DNA of 64,000 nucleotides from Gnetum montanum (GCA_015680685.1 MNCI01036469.1:485770-549769); one strand, 5' to 3'. Positions 25,157 to 37,593 are shown, counted from the stretch's first letter. Numbers and translations: made by a program. Notes: generated by a model not told the origin, from the letters alone.

Positions 25157-26034
25157 TGATGAGTTGTTTGGTTGGCCATGTTGATGGAATGCCATCAACG
25201 TGACCTTGTCGACAGGGTCTTGTCAATGTAGGGTTTGACTTGTGGACATGTACCCATCAATGGGACCCCCCTGTTTCACCTATAAATACATGCTCACCAA
25301 TTGCATTTATGGCATAAGTTGAATAGTTGTAGCGAAGCTCTTGTAGTTTTGTCATTCAAAAGTTAGAATATTTTTCTAAATGCTCATAGTAGGAGTCAAG
25401 TGTATAGATCTTTATTGAAGCATTGTTGTACCTGAGCATGACAATGTGTGTGGCTATAAAGATAAGCTTTTTGATAAACCTTGCAATTCTTTGAAATAGA
25501 TTAATTATTTCCTTTATGCATTTAATATTTTAAGTAATTTCCTTTAATGATTTAAGTAATTAATTAAGCTAGAATAAGCTAAATTAAATAGCAATTAATT
25601 AAGCACATAAGTATGACCAGTTCAAGCATATGCTTGGTGCTTGGTAATTCTAGTAATGCTTAATGTTTGGTAACCTAGTGGCATTAAATGTGTTCAGGAT
25701 GTGTATGGAAAGTGGGAATGGATGCTTATGTGAGGATTAGTTAAATGTTAGTTAGATTAAATTAGCAAGTAAATTACTTTATTCATCTTTCTTTATTCTT
25801 AGGCAAGTTAGAACATAAAACATAAAAAGAATAAAAATTATATGCCTCAACTGCACTTAACCATTCCTTTGCATTTCACAAGTGTAATTGGGAAGACAAC
25901 GAATACAATGATTAGTTTCACTTCCTAGAGACCAGTGTACTTAGAAGGCTATAAGTCCATGAAATTTGACCAGATCACGCATGAACACTTAGTGATTTGT
26001 ATGATTGGGCATAGGATCTACTCACTGCTCATCA
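25157..26034 (+). repeat. 3' LTR of E1
   Basis: 878 bp, preceded by a GTCGTGGGGATA purine tract. The TATA box TATAAATA is at 25,281-25,288, directly after the CATCAATGGGACCCC word. A poly(A)-signal region follows near 25,455. It ends CTCATCA at 26,034, joined to M's RNase H sequence. Confidence 0.9.
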
Positions 26035-26548
26035 TCGAGAAAAATGACGTTGCTTTCATGTCCATCATGGTAAGGTTAAATTCCTATAAAATTACTAGCC
26101 ACCATATAACATGGAGGCTAACTATTGACTTGTTCATTAGAAAGTGGATCGCACTATGGTCAGTGTGCATAAAAATTAGGTATCCAAGAACATGGTACTT
26201 GAATTTTTCCAAGGCATACACCATTGTCATAAGTTCTTTCTTTAGTGATGATGTAGTTAAGTTGTACACCCTCAATGCTTCTACTTGCATTAACGGATGT
26301 AATATGGACATTTCTAATTATTCATTTGTATAAGCATCACTTCCAAAGCATAGTTAGATACATTTGTCATTATATGGAATGGTTTAAACCAATCTAGGGT
26401 ATGTAGAATTGGAGTTTCTATGAGCTTCTACTTTAAGTATTGGAATGCTTGTTTGTATTCCTTGGTCCATTTGAAGACTACATTTTTCTTTGTAAGTTTT
26501 ACCAAAAATTTGAAAATTTTAGAGACATTTTCTTTGAACCATCTATAG
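26035..26548 (-). pseudogene. Element M pol, RNase H portion between E1 and E2
   Basis: The minus strand at 26,084-26,311 reads an RNase H run (KKELMTMVYALEKFKYHVLG, then HTDHSAIHFLMNK) almost word for word like the RNase H of E1 and E3. It is the middle third of M's pol, left between the two insertions. The part nearer 26,548 is the RT/RNase H junction. The RNase H-to-integrase linker just before 26,035 is shortened compared with E1. Confidence 0.82.
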
Positions 26549-27425
26549 TGATGAGCCATGAATTGTTGGCTGCGATATCGGATCCATGATATCGCATATC
26601 ATGTATGCGATATCACAGCCTAGACGCAATATTGCGTATGCGATATCACAGCCTATCTCCTCATCTATAAATAAGAGGTAGGTAGATTTGGTAGGCAGTT
26701 TTTAAGTTTTTTGGAAGTTTAAGTTTTGTAGTTTTTTAGTACTAAGGTAGGGACTTTTTTTCAGTTTTTCCTCTCAATCCTTTTCTCCTAGTGCATGCTC
26801 GTAGTGTGATGATTGTAATTGTATGGCATCCTTATTCAAGTGTGATGTACTTGGACACATACATGATTGGTAATAAAGATCTAGATTACTTCATCATTGC
26901 AGCATCCACTTAGCTTAATTATTTAATTTTTATTGTTAATTACTACTTTCTTAGTTAATATCTCTCTACCCTTATCTCCTAGTAACGCGGAATGAGTATG
27001 ACTTAATCATGAGCATTTAAGTGTGACTACTTGGTAACCCAGTAGCGTACCTACGCCTTGTGCTTGGTAATCCTAGTGGTAGTCATGCATGAGGTCCAAG
27101 ATGTGTACGGATGATTAAGGAATGGATGCTCATCACACTTAAGCTAGTTTAGATTCTCTCTCACCCTCTATCTCTCATAGTTTAGTTGATGTTATTTCCC
27201 ATCATCCCCAGGAGTAGCATTAGTGTAGGAACACATCATACACCTCACTCTAGACTAAACCATACGTGACAAAGCTAATACTAGTCCAGGTGGGAAGACA
27301 ACAAACTGCGATCTACGAGTAACCGTCTAGATACAACAACTAGTCTGTCTACGGAGTTCGACCGAATCGTGCGTGAAACGCTCGTATTTTTATGGTTGAG
27401 TGTAGGGGTACCTCACCACTCATCA
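26549..27425 (+). repeat. 5' LTR of E2
   Basis: 877 bp. It begins with palindromic GATATCGCA/TGCGATATC units (26,568-26,655), then TATA box TATAAATA at 26,666-26,673, and an AATAAAGATC poly(A)-signal region near 26,872. It ends ACTCATCA at 27,425. Confidence 0.92.
26568..26655. repeat. GATATCGCG-type palindrome array, E2 5' LTR
   Basis: About five GATATCGC/GCGATATC half-units, some with CG changed to CA or TG, packed just upstream of the TATA box. Homologous arrays are at about 32,410-32,490, 45,297-45,352 and 59,305-59,366. Confidence 0.85.
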
Positions 27426-27426
27426 T

Positions 27427-27444
27427 TGGCACCGTTGCCGGGGA
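27427..27444 (+). other. tRNA-Asp primer binding site of E2
   Basis: TGGCACCGTTGCCGGGGA, one base after the LTR. It matches the complement of the plant tRNA-Asp 3' end except for one G-to-A change. Confidence 0.88.
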
Positions 27445-27566
27445 TGGTGCTAGTTATCTAGATTAGTTATATCATACAAGGTCATTGTATAGAAATTAAC
27501 GATATATCTTTTAGGAAGAAATAATTACAAAAAGTCACATACAAATTCAGACACAATTTCACAACC

Positions 27567-29535
27567 ATGCCTCTCTTACAAGACTACTATAACGTCACAT
27601 CTAGTGAGGTAATTCATTGGAGAACCAAAAAATTACATGACAATGAAGATTGGAGTATGCAATCTGAGGTGGGGGTTTCTTATAAACATAAATGAAGGCA
27701 ACATCATCCCAATGCATGAAAGCATAACTTACTCGATGACGATGAACCCCTATTGGCCACTATAAGCCTAACACAAATACAAGAGGTTGTTTGAATCTCC
27801 CATAGGCATCGTAAAGAGAGTCGCCTACCCATGCTCAATTTAAAAAACTTTCCCAATTTCTAACAACATTTACAAGCCTTCTACGATGCCTATGCATGGA
27901 ACAACATTGATAATGGTTGGCAAAAACTCAAGCTCTTTCCTATGACACTTGTTGGCCAAGAAAAAGTATGGTATAGATCGTTAAAACCAAATTCAATATG
28001 ATGTTGGCCAAAAATGGTAGAACTATTTAACGAAAGATATCAAACCTACATAAGAGTGTCGGCCTTGAGGAAACAAATCCAAGAATGGAAACAAGCACAA
28101 CATGAACGCTTGGACATGGCCTTAGAAAGATATTATGCACTATTAAACAATTGTCCAGGCCATGAGTTCTTCAAGGAAAGGCTAATGTACAATATCATTG
28201 ATGGGCTTCATGATGAAACAAAAGAGACCCTAGGGATGTATGCCCAAGGTCAACTATACGAACTATGAATCCATCAATTCCAAGAGCTTATTAAGCAGGT
28301 AGAAAAAGAAGAAGGAGAAATGGCTAGATGGGAGAGTGTTGAAAAACATCAATGGGACCAAAATCTCAACTTAACAGAGGTCCATAATCACAAAAAGGAG
28401 AAATCAACCTATCTCAAGGAGGAAGAACCATCTTTGCCAGTACAACAATCATTAGAGGAGATCAAGGCAAAGGTCAATAAGATGTTGGAATGGATGCATA
28501 AAAAGTGTGGAGAATATATCAATATTATTGAAGATAGAGTTTTGACAACATGAGAAGTAGGATAAAATACCATTAGACAATCGGAAAGAAGGGATGAAGA
28601 AAACAAGAGCTCAACTACTAATCATAAGTATGAATGCAACATTTACCTATCCGATCACCCCAAGGGACAATGCCCAATCTTGTTACATTTATATGAGCAT
28701 TGGAGAAGCACGTTACACCTAGAGTTCATACAGAGATACTGTGTTCAATCACAGTGGGAACAATCCCAATCATGGTGGAAGCCATCCCTAAACTAGGAAC
28801 ACCCTTCATATCATCCGAGTCCAAATGCTTATCTAGTTCAACATCCTGTTTCCCTGACTGGGTCAACATACTTTATCTTGCCACATTATCATTCTCCTCA
28901 ATACTATTAGACCATGTCCTCAACACAACCACTGCCTTGTGTACCTTACAGTTCTCCTAAATTTCAACATTCTTATTCTTTTCCTCCTTCTACATCATCA
29001 CCAACTGTTCCTAAAGTGTCTACACCATAGCAACAACCCGCAAATGTTACTTGTGCTACTATTGCCAACAGCAGTGAGAGACCTCCTCAACATCAAAGGC
29101 ATCCCTTCTTTAGACACGATCATAGGAAGGGACAACACAGTTCCAAGGCCACTGCATTCTCCAACTCAGCATAAGTCCAACATTGTGGTGCATCCTTCTC
29201 TTGAAACCCAACACCTCATGTCACTACATCAGGGCCACCAATTAACACTCCAACAACCATACGACCCAATGAATATAGCCATGGAGGATCACTTCTTGAT
29301 CCTTGCATACCATCTTACGGTCCCAAGTATCATAGGGGATCAACTCTTTACCTAGGAACTACATCTTATAAATTTCCCCACTATGCTTACTATAATTAGG
29401 TGTGTGAACCCCAATGGGGTAAGTATGACCAAGTTTTGATATTTCCAACATGCAAGGATCCTCATCGTTCATTTATTAATCCTCACCATGCTCAACCATT
29501 TAGTTATGGGGGATATCCCCCATTCTAATAACAAG
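27567..29535 (+). pseudogene. E2 gag (decayed, no protease behind it)
   Basis: ATG at 27,567. The capsid region is best preserved at 28,014-28,268 (VELFNERYQTYIRVSALRKQ, then ALERYYALLNNCPGHEF), colinear with residues about 375-455 of the Y gag. It is followed by an EEGE...ESVEKH segment and a NIYLSDHPKGQC version of the compact zinc-knuckle-like motif near 28,640. A Pro/Ser/His-rich tail runs to about 29,535, where the T-rich tract begins. The protease-pol part present in E1 and E3 is missing altogether. Frame breaks and stops are present. Confidence 0.8.
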
Positions 29536-29554
29536 AAAGATTGATAAGTATTTT

Positions 29555-29650
29555 TCATTTTCTTTAATTTTACAATTTTTTGTTTTCCAATTTTTCATTT
29601 TTAAATTTCTTGTTTTATCTTTTTGTCCTTTTATCTTTTTATAAGTAATC
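29555..29650 (+). repeat. T-rich tract after gag of E2
   Basis: TTTTACAATTTTTTGTTTTCC-type run homologous to the tract after pol in E1, E3 and Y. In E2 it follows gag directly. Confidence 0.7.
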
Positions 29651-30514
29651 TCATCTACAAGTAAAACACTCATGTGGCTCCTTGGTTGAGGTGTGTTCTA
29701 TGTTATCGAGTTTCAAGAGATCAATTATTTGGACAGTGAGCCCATTACACCCACTTATCCATTCTACAAATAAGAGGTTTTGACAAGGGTACAGAGATAT
29801 TCTTGACATTTTTAAAACTTAAAATTAATTTTGTGTTCATTGTACCCAGAATGAAGAGGGATGGATCAAGAGGGAATGATTAGGGTGTGACATCAAGGGG
29901 ACTTGTAGATTCTCTTTGGTGACATCTGTGAGAGTTATCACGCAACATGGTTGTACTAAGATCCTTGAAGATCTAATGCAAAATGGGAGTAACAGTAATC
30001 AAAGACACTCAAAAGTCCAATGTTGTTCTAGGGGGTCCCACTAGAAAGACATGCATCCATGCCTGAAGGTTGGTAGTTTCTCTGGATTTAGTAATAAAAA
30101 AAAGCAAAGAATGTGCCACAAAGCAAAATTCACTCCTCCCTTGAACAAAATGCCAAGTGATTGTATGCCTTGTTGTTATGGTGCTCTCATAGTTGCTCAT
30201 CATGGGATGAAACAATGTGGTGTCATTGATCAGAGGAATGGACTTGGTCCTAATCTTGGAATGATGGGTTAATGACACATTAATCATGCTTTACACATAG
30301 GATTCATTGTGCCTTGGGTCAGTTACTGCATGTCCTAATCTCTACAATCCCTTCTATAGTCCGTCTCATCTCGCTATTCATGTAATTGTAGCTCGTGTCT
30401 CGTATAGCGTAGAATTCTTACCTCATTTTGGTGATACTTACATGTTTGTGTTTTGTGGAACCAGTGTAGATTACATTTAATCCTTCTAGTGCCTACGGAC
30501 ATTTTAAGGTGTGG

Positions 30515-30569
30515 TTACGCAAGGGCATTATAGGTTGGAACCTACTTTGGGGAGGACCCACTTGCATAA
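30515..30569 (+). ncRNA. Predicted conserved stem-loop (E2 copy)
   Basis: Outer stem TTACGCAAG (30,515-30,523) with CTTGCATAA (30,561-30,569), one A-C mismatch. The inner hairpin is AGGT-TGGA-ACCT. The conserved GGGGAGGACCCA block is at 30,549-30,560. Compared with E1, the fourth inner pair is T-A instead of C-G, a compensatory change. Confidence 0.5.
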
Positions 30570-30884
30570 TTTTTTGTAATTTGCACTCATAACACATCTT
30601 CCACACACCATCTATTACCCTCAGTGTATTTTCAATGATATTCTTTCCCTTATTACTATCCCTCTGATTCAAACATTTCAATGAACCATCACATAGCCTT
30701 TTTCTCTCCTTTACCACTCGAGGTCCTTATTGATAATTCCACACCATCATAATTTTCGTGCCTTCAGAACTAGTTGAATTACCCTGGAATCCTTTAATAC
30801 TCATCCATATGTCCTTAGTTTACATCGTTTAATTTCAAAAAAAATATTAAAAATTTGGTACATTCTATAAAGTGCCCTAACTTC

Positions 30885-30960
30885 GATAGGCCGTGATATC
30901 GCGTATGCGATATCGCGCCCAAAAAAATATATATATATACACAACCCCCTTGTGCTAATC
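30885..30960 (+). promoter_or_regulatory. Internal LTR-like palindrome module (E2)
   Basis: GTGATATCGCG-TATGCGATATCGCG, the same palindromic units as in E2's LTRs, followed by an ATATATATATA run. It sits outside the LTRs, about 500 bp before the 3' ORF, at the place where E1 has its own U3-like module. A clear TATAAATA is absent, but the TA run could serve. Confidence 0.45.
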
Positions 30961-31434
30961 AACATCATTTGAAACTGTTCACGCAGGGGAAGTTTTTCAA
31001 ATTTCTCTATACGACTCACGATTGTGCATCTCTTGCTTTCATATCCATAACTCGCTTGCTGGTACTCTGATTTTTATTCTTTTTGAACCTACTTGAACCT
31101 AGAGTGTTCAACTTAGTCGTGGGGGAGGGGCACATGTCGAATAGTGCATAAATTTTTTGAAATTCATCATCGCTCGAATGAAATTATTAAGGGTAATTAG
31201 TTATAAATTAAGGATAAATGAACTAAAAATAATTTCATCTCCTTAGTTATACCGGAAAACTAGATTTGGAAACCACCTAAGCAAAGAGGATTAAATATTA
31301 TAATCTTTTGGGGACATTTTCTCCTAATAAGTAACATCACATGAAGATAAAGGAAATTCATTAAGGCAAGTAGTAAGGTATAACCTAACTTTGGTAACAA
31401 CCTTACTAACGATTAGCCTCGTGTGATTGCAGAT

Positions 31435-32200
31435 GGCCCCGAAACATGGACAACAAGAAGGTCCTGCTCAAGGTGTAATCAAGTGACCTAGGAGAGGTGA
31501 AGGACAAGTTCCTGCCAAACAACATGCAAAACAGGAGGAAAAACCATTTAGTATCCACAAAGAAGACCCTACTATTGCACAATCAAGGCAGGTAGAAGGA
31601 GGAGCTGTTGCAGCGTCTGAACAGGGACGACATCTCACGTTGCCCTAGGATTGTGTTCAAGCCATCCATGAAAGGCCCATATTTACTACAGTGATTGTGG
31701 AATTAAAATTTTGACCTTTTGTAGAATTTTCTCTAGAGGCCATTAGGGATCACCTCAAAGGGTCCCCATTATGGCCTACCCTCTCTAAAAGTGGTGCCTG
31801 GTACTTAGGAGAAACGTACCAATTTTGGCACAACAAAGAACAAGACACCACGGTTAACATTTGTGGTGTGACTTTTGATTTCTCTGCTCAAGCCATTTCG
31901 GAAGTATTAAACCTTCTGAATATAGGGCCAAAGGTTGCTCAGAACTAGTTGGACACTTTCAAAATCGAGCAACTTAATAAACAGTTGACAGAGAATAAAA
32001 GGGTGGCGAAAGAAAAAGAGAAGGCTAACTAGGATGCCTCTATGGCACAAGTGCAAACTTACATGCAGGCCAAGGCACTCAAGGCCTTACAAGAGGAAAA
32101 AATCCAGGCCATACTTCAACACCATCAAATCCCAAGACCTAGAGCACAAGACAAGGGAAAGACACCCATGGAGGAGCCACCACCACTAGGAACTACATGA
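31435..32200 (+). pseudogene. E2 short 3' ORF (decayed)
   Basis: ATG at 31,435 directly after GATTGCAG, opening MAPKHGQQEG (E3 opens MAPKLRHPRGEG). A PFVEFSLEAIRDHLKGSPLW run, then WYLGETYQF near 31,800-31,830 matches the first conserved block of E3's 3' ORF (PFLENAPEEVKTQLQNSPMW, WYIGE). The rest is a short charged helical stretch and a MEEPPPLG tail near 32,168-32,195. The long central part and most of the coiled-coil region of E1/E3 are missing, so this is about a quarter of the E3 length. It has in-frame stops and at least one frameshift. Confidence 0.65.
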
Positions 32201-32392
32201 GTTCCACCTAATTTTGTAGCTATAAGATTTTCTTTTGAGTTCTCCGTATCATGTCTCAATTTTGTTCTGATTCCACACTGCGTCATGAATCCATTATCAT
32301 CAGTCAATAATCCCATACCTATCCATTGTGTAATCAATAGAGCTTATTCTAACTTTAACTTGAGGACAAGTTTTTATCCAGTCTTGGGGGTA

Positions 32393-33260
32393 TGATGAGT
32401 CATAAATTATTGGCTACGATATTGCACCCATGATATCACGTACGTGATATCACATACGCGATATCACAGCCTAGACATGATATCGTAGCTATCTATTCAT
32501 CTATAAATAATAGGTAGGCAGATTTGGTAGGCAATTTTTAATTTTTTTGGAAGTTTAAGTTTTGTAGTTTTTTAGTACTAAGGTAGGGGCTTTTTGTCAG
32601 TTTTTCCTCTCAACCCTTTTCTCCCAGTGCATGCCCATAGTGTGATGATTGTAATTATACGACATCCTTATTTGAGTGTGATGTACTTGGACACACACAT
32701 GATCACAATAAAGATTGAGATTACTTCATCATTGCAGCATCCACTTAGCTTAATTATTTAATTGTTATTTTTAGTTACTACTTTCTTAGTTAATATCTCT
32801 CTACCCTTATCTCCTAGTGACGTGGAATGAGTATGACTTAATCATGAGCATTTAAGTCTGACTACTTGGTAACCCAGTAGCGTACCTGGGCCATGCACTT
32901 GGTAATCCTAGTGGTAGTCATGCATGAGGTCCAAGATGTATACAGATGATTAAGGAACGGATGCTCATCGCACTTAGGCTAGTTTAGATTCTCTCTCACA
33001 CACTCTCTCTCCAAGTTTAGTTGATGTTATTTCCCATCATCCCCAGGAGTAGCATTAGTGTAGGAACACATCATACACCTCACTTTGGACTAAACCATAC
33101 GTGATAAAGCTAATACTAGTCTAGGTGGAAAGACATCGAACTACAATCTATGAGTAATTGTCTAGATACCACAACTAGTCCGTCTTCGGAGTTCAACTAG
33201 ATCATGCGTAAAACACTCGTATTCATATGATTGAGTATAGGGGTACCTCGCCAGTCATCA
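32393..33260 (+). repeat. 3' LTR of E2
   Basis: 868 bp, preceded by a CTTGGGGGTA purine tract. GATATCAC/GATATCGT palindromes at 32,410-32,490, CTATAAATAATAGG box near 32,500, AATAAAGATTG region near 32,706. Ends GTCATCA at 33,260. Confidence 0.92.
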
Positions 33261-34300
33261 TACAGTAACCAATATGGCCAAGGAATGACCTTACATCTTT
33301 TATAGTTTAAGGTTGCTTCGTTATTACTTAAATGATCCTTATCCTCTTTTTTGAAATTTAGTATCCAAAGATAATGCCACCTTGGACCATCAGGTGGCTC
33401 TTTTTTCAATTTAGCTATAGGTTCATCTCCACACATTGTTTCAAATCCCAAGTCCAGTGTTTGTTCAAAGTCACTACCATAGTTGGAGAAGTCATCCATG
33501 AAGACTTCCACATCACTACCAATTTTATACTGAAAGATGCATAGTACTAGGTGTTGGGAAGTGTTAGGAGCATTACAAAGGCCAAAAGACATTGTTTTAT
33601 ATTCAAAAGTCCTTCATGAATTTGTGAAAGTTGTCTTGGATTAGTCTTTTGGTGCAATTTGAATTTGGTTATAACCACTATAACCATCTGGAAAACTTTA
33701 GTAATTATATCCAATACTTGATTCACTAATGGTAATGGAAAGTGATATTTAAATGTGGCCATATTTCAATAGCCTGACATCTATATAGACTCTTCATTTT
33801 TCTCGTTTTTGGTACAATACTAAGTGGGCTCACCCACTCACTATCTACTATGGGATAAATGAATCCTACCTTGAGAAGTTATTCCACTTAATCTATAACA
33901 ACTTGCTTAAACTTTGGATTCAATCTTTTCTATGGATGCCTCCTTGGCTTAATCGTGGAGTCTGTATAGATCTAGTGCTAGCATATGCATGAATTTTTTT
34001 TGGTTAACTCATGATATGAGCAAGAAAAAGATGTTGGACATTTGTTCACAACTTTTAGAGCTTTCCTTTTTATTCTTTAATGAGATTGACATTAATAATT
34101 ACTGGCTTGCCATTCTTAAGAAAAACATATTCTAATGTTGTTAGTAAAGTCTTGAGTTCAATGGGCTCCTATTTAATATGACCAGGGATTTTTAATTCTC
34201 TCTAATTCATTTTTGCCTTTTTATGAAAGAGTTGGTTATGAATATGCTTAATTAAATATATTTTATCATTATAAGCACTTTTGAGAGGCTCTACTGGTTC
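33261..34300 (-). pseudogene. Element M pol, reverse transcriptase portion
   Basis: Minus-strand RT. MSFGLCNAPNTSQHLVL then VFMDDFSNYG (33,480-33,592) is the Gypsy RT core with the catalytic DD intact. Upstream FKYHFPLPLVNQVLDII (33,700-33,760) matches E3's FKNHFPLPFVDQVLDTI. Between 33,300 and 33,450 the sequence is homologous to E1/E3 but frame-shifted. E2 interrupts the gene at 33,261, and it resumes at 26,548. Confidence 0.83.
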
Positions 34301-34479
34301 AATGCATATGGTTGAATTAGATTTATCATTTGTCATCAACCATTAGGTACATTCATGTTTTGTGGCTACTACATACATGAACGTTTGAATATTTGATGTT
34401 TTAGCATACTTATTGCATGCTGCAATGGGTGTACTTTTCATGGTCCATATCTTTTGCATACAATGACATACTATATCAT

Positions 34480-37446
34480 TGTATGTGATGCATGGAACTC
34501 ACTTCTTCTTTATTTTTTAAAGGTTACTTTCCTTGGAGATTTCTAGGGAAAGGTCTCTGATCCCCATCTTGGTATCAATTGTGTTGAGCTAAGTCCTTCT
34601 TATGATAATAGGAAAGTCCTTCTTATAGTTATTCACATGGATTACTAGGAAATTTGCTAGATATGACCAATCATAAATGGTGCCCATAATGTCCTCCACC
34701 AATTCCAAAGGAATAGTGATGGATTGATTTGCAAGCTTCACTATGATGTTACATTTCTTGAGTGAAGGTAGGTTCCAAGTCTTATACATCTCTTGAGAAA
34801 TAAAGTTCACCTTGGAACTTGAGTCTGGTAGAGCATTGCATGAATCATTTTTTGCAATCTACAAATAAATTAAGAAACTTCCACGATTAGATGTTTTCCT
34901 CGGAAGGTGTTCTACCTTGATCTAATCTATTACTACATGAGTTAACATGACAATATGAACATTTTAGGACTTTTGGTTTAAAGGTTGCTTGATGGAAACT
35001 TCAAAAGAAATTGGTGTAGGGTTAGTAGCCACAGATGTCTATGAGGGTTTATGTGGATTGTTGGATCTGAAGAAAGCCATTTTTGAGGCTTATGCTCAGA
35101 ATCACTCGGATGGTCATTCGATTGTAAGTTCACAACCCTCATTGCATTTCTTTATTGAGGCTACAATGGTATTTCCCCTTGCATATCTAGTGTAGGTGGC
35201 AAGAGAGCAGTATTAGAGGATGCATGATGGGTGGATAAGAAGAAGGATAAGTGAAAGGAGACTTGGTTTGCAAAGCGGATGTTTTGTGATATTCTAGGGG
35301 ATAGTAGTGATGGGAGTAAAAAGTATGGCTTACAAAACCATAAGGAGATACAAGTTACTAGAAATAATATCCATATGGATTTGGCTACCTATGAGAATAT
35401 TGCTATAGCAGTTGTAGCATTCCCCATGACTGTGGATTTTTCCATTGCTAATAATGTTTCTATGATTAAGGTGGTACTCCACTTGGATAATACTATGGTG
35501 AGTGGAAATTTTAGATTTAAATTATACACCTTAGATTCTTGTAGATGTGATACTATAGGACAATATCCCTTGGGATGTTCATATTAACATATGTTATATC
35601 CATCTTCATCTATTTCTAAATTTGCAACCTCATCAACTACTATAGCCTTACCTTTCTGCTAATAGTAGTCCTTGCGTATATCTTTCCTCCTTCTTCTATC
35701 TCTATCTCTATTCCCCTACTCTATTTTCTCTTTCATAATCTTGAGAGTTGTTTGGAACTTCTCATTCAAGGAGTTCCATATCTTGTCCACCTTAGCATAT
35801 ATTTTTGTAATAAATTTATGAATTAGTAAGCTTTTCCTTTGCACCACTTCATCTATTGGTGCTTCCTCCTTTGAATCATAGTAATGTATGTGACTTTTTG
35901 CAAATGGAAGAGTCCCTATTGTATTCCTCTGCACTTTATCACTTTATTATCCCTCCTTCCTTTTCCACTTGATCAATCAACCTTTGAATCTTATGGGCTA
36001 TCATTTTTGAAAGTCTGCCTTGGGCATAAATTCCAAGAGTTTCTCTAGTTTTGTTTCAGAGCCCATCTACTATGTGCCAAAGTTATTCCCTTTGAGAAAA
36101 CCCATGGCCTAGACATCAATGTAAGAGAGAGTAATACCTACTCAAGGTTACATCCAAAGATTCATGATTGCCTTGTTTTCATTTTTGGATTTGTTTTCTC
36201 AAGTTGGACACCCTAAAATATGTATGTTACTTATCATTGAATAGCTCTAGCATTATACTTCATCTGTGAATGGATTCCATCTCCAAGGATTGGTACCAAC
36301 TTTTAGCTTCTTTGATGAGTGTCCTAGGGAGTACTTTGAGTTTTCACCACTTATTTTCAATGTTCTACGAGGCATAAGCATCATCGAAGGCCTGTAAATG
36401 ATGTTGTGGATTAGAATTATATCCTCTTTCAAATTTAGGAATATTATTCATATCAAGTAATTTAATTTTGCTATCATGTTGATGCCTGGTAGGAATTCAA
36501 ATTGTTTCCAAAATATTGATCATGTTCCTTATAACAAGCAATGGTTCATCATAGTCATTGTGTTCATGGTGGCCCCTATCATGGCCATGTCTTCTATGAT
36601 GTGACTTGTTGTGTCTTCATTTCTGATGATGCTCCTCTTTCTCTTGTAGTTGGCTATGCTCTCTTTTTTCGTCAGTACGATGAAATTTTCAATCATCTTC
36701 ATCTTGGTTTCGATCATTCCTTCTTTAGTCTCAACCACAATTCAACTTGTTAGAGGTTGCTTATGAGGAGGATGGTGAAGATGGGGGGCTAGGAGAGTAG
36801 TGCCTGTTGGTTCTTCTCCTATGGTCCTTTGATTATTCTTTTTCTTTTTCTTTTGATGAATGACTAGGAGACCTTTGCCTTGAAGTTCTTTTGAGTTTGG
36901 ACTTTGTCCTTTCCTTACCCTTGTTATTCATAAAGGTTGATTGTAACTATTGGTGAAGTGTGTCTTCCTCATCGAAAGGAGAAGGATCTTGATGTTGAGA
37001 TTGCCCTAAGAAAAATTCAAGGTCCTCCTTTTGTAATTGTAAAAAAATGATGTTGGGACCTTCTTGTACTTAGAGGCTTCATATCATGCCTCCATGTGTC
37101 AATATTTTCTAAGCTAGGTGTCTATTGGTTGATAATCCTTAGAGGTATGGTCTCTTACCTCATACCTTGGGCCTAATGATTCAATCCCTAGCTTTATGAG
37201 ATTTGTCATGAGAAATGCAAGAACAGACCAATTGGGAGCTAAAAAAATATTGCCCTCCATATTCCCCCAACATATCTATTCATCTTAATTAAGAAAGAAC
37301 ATGAAATCCAAATAGTAGGGATCTAGATGTGCATAGACCAATTTCAACTATTGAGGTTTTTCATTAGTAGTCCTTTTGCCTTTGTCATGCTACTAATTGG
37401 AATCATCACCAAGTGGTGATGAATCATTCTTGTGAGAAGAAGCCAT
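34480..37446 (-). pseudogene. Element M gag and protease (decayed)
   Basis: The gag start is the ATG at 37,446-37,444 (minus), reading MASSHKND, close to MASSHEIN of Y. Capsid remnants lie about 35,980-36,440. A His/Glu-rich low-complexity part lies near 36,530-36,740 and a KSHIHYYDSKEEAPIDEVVQRK piece at 35,820-35,900. The protease occupies about 34,560-34,840, with DSSSKVN in place of DSGSGVN and an FISQEMYKTWNLPSLKK run. Stops and frameshifts are common. Confidence 0.78.
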
Positions 37447-37481
37447 CTTAATTGTTTAGATAAAGTCTGTACTTAATAAAA

Positions 37482-37507
37482 TATTATTATTATTATTATT
37501 ATTATTC
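37482..37507. repeat. (ATT)n microsatellite
   Basis: About eight ATT units in M's leader, between the primer site and the gag start. Confidence 0.95.
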
Positions 37508-37593
37508 TTGAGAGATATGCAGTACTTACTCCTTACAACTACTTTTTATAAATTCATTATCTACTAATACTTAGTGCACTTAGCTAAACTAAG

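Larger units (their letters stand above)
11287..26034 (+). mobile_element. Element E1: full-length decayed Athila-like Ty3/Gypsy element inserted in M pol
   Basis: LTRs 11,287-12,142 and 25,157-26,034, both TGATGAGTTG...CTCATCA. The order is primer site, gag, protease, RT, RNase H, integrase, T-rich tract, long non-coding interval, 3' ORF, purine tract. The flanks CTAAG (left) and TCGAG (right) are a poor match as a duplication. However, M's pol reads continuously across the insertion with that 5-bp block present on both sides, which supports a decayed duplication. An unrelated solo LTR sits in its 3' ORF. All genes are broken. Confidence 0.87.
29651..31434 (+). other. Non-coding interval before the 3' ORF of E2
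   Basis: Holds a CATGCATCCATGCCTGAAGG block (30,048-30,068) shared with E1, the stem-loop at 30,515-30,569, an LTR-like GATATCGCG module at 30,885-30,960, and a GGGGAAGTTTTTCAAATT block near 30,987 matching E1. No convincing gene. Confidence 0.6.
26549..33260 (+). mobile_element. Element E2: pol-less Athila-like element inserted in M pol
   Basis: LTRs 26,549-27,425 and 32,393-33,260, both TGATGAG...CATCA, flanked by TATAG (26,544-26,548) and TACAG (33,261-33,265), a duplication with one mismatch. The whole element is only about 6.7 kb. It holds a tRNA-Asp primer site, a decayed gag, a T-rich tract, the non-coding interval with conserved stem-loop, and a short 3' ORF. I find no protease, RT, RNase H or integrase between gag and the T-rich tract, so it is non-autonomous. 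Its LTRs carry the GATATCGC palindromes. Confidence 0.88.

Noticed and set aside
25935-26333. 132-codon plus-strand open reading frame
   Set aside because: It spans the end of E1's LTR and the antisense of M's RNase H. The conserved protein is on the minus strand.
33300-33450. Minus-strand run with an 'LSNNEATLN' word, suggesting the extra archaeal-type RNase H of Tat/Ogre elements
   Set aside because: The DNA here aligns to the normal RT region of E1 and E3 (VETNLWLN...GHKIS...IQG). The resemblance arises from frameshifts in M, so there is no second RNase H.
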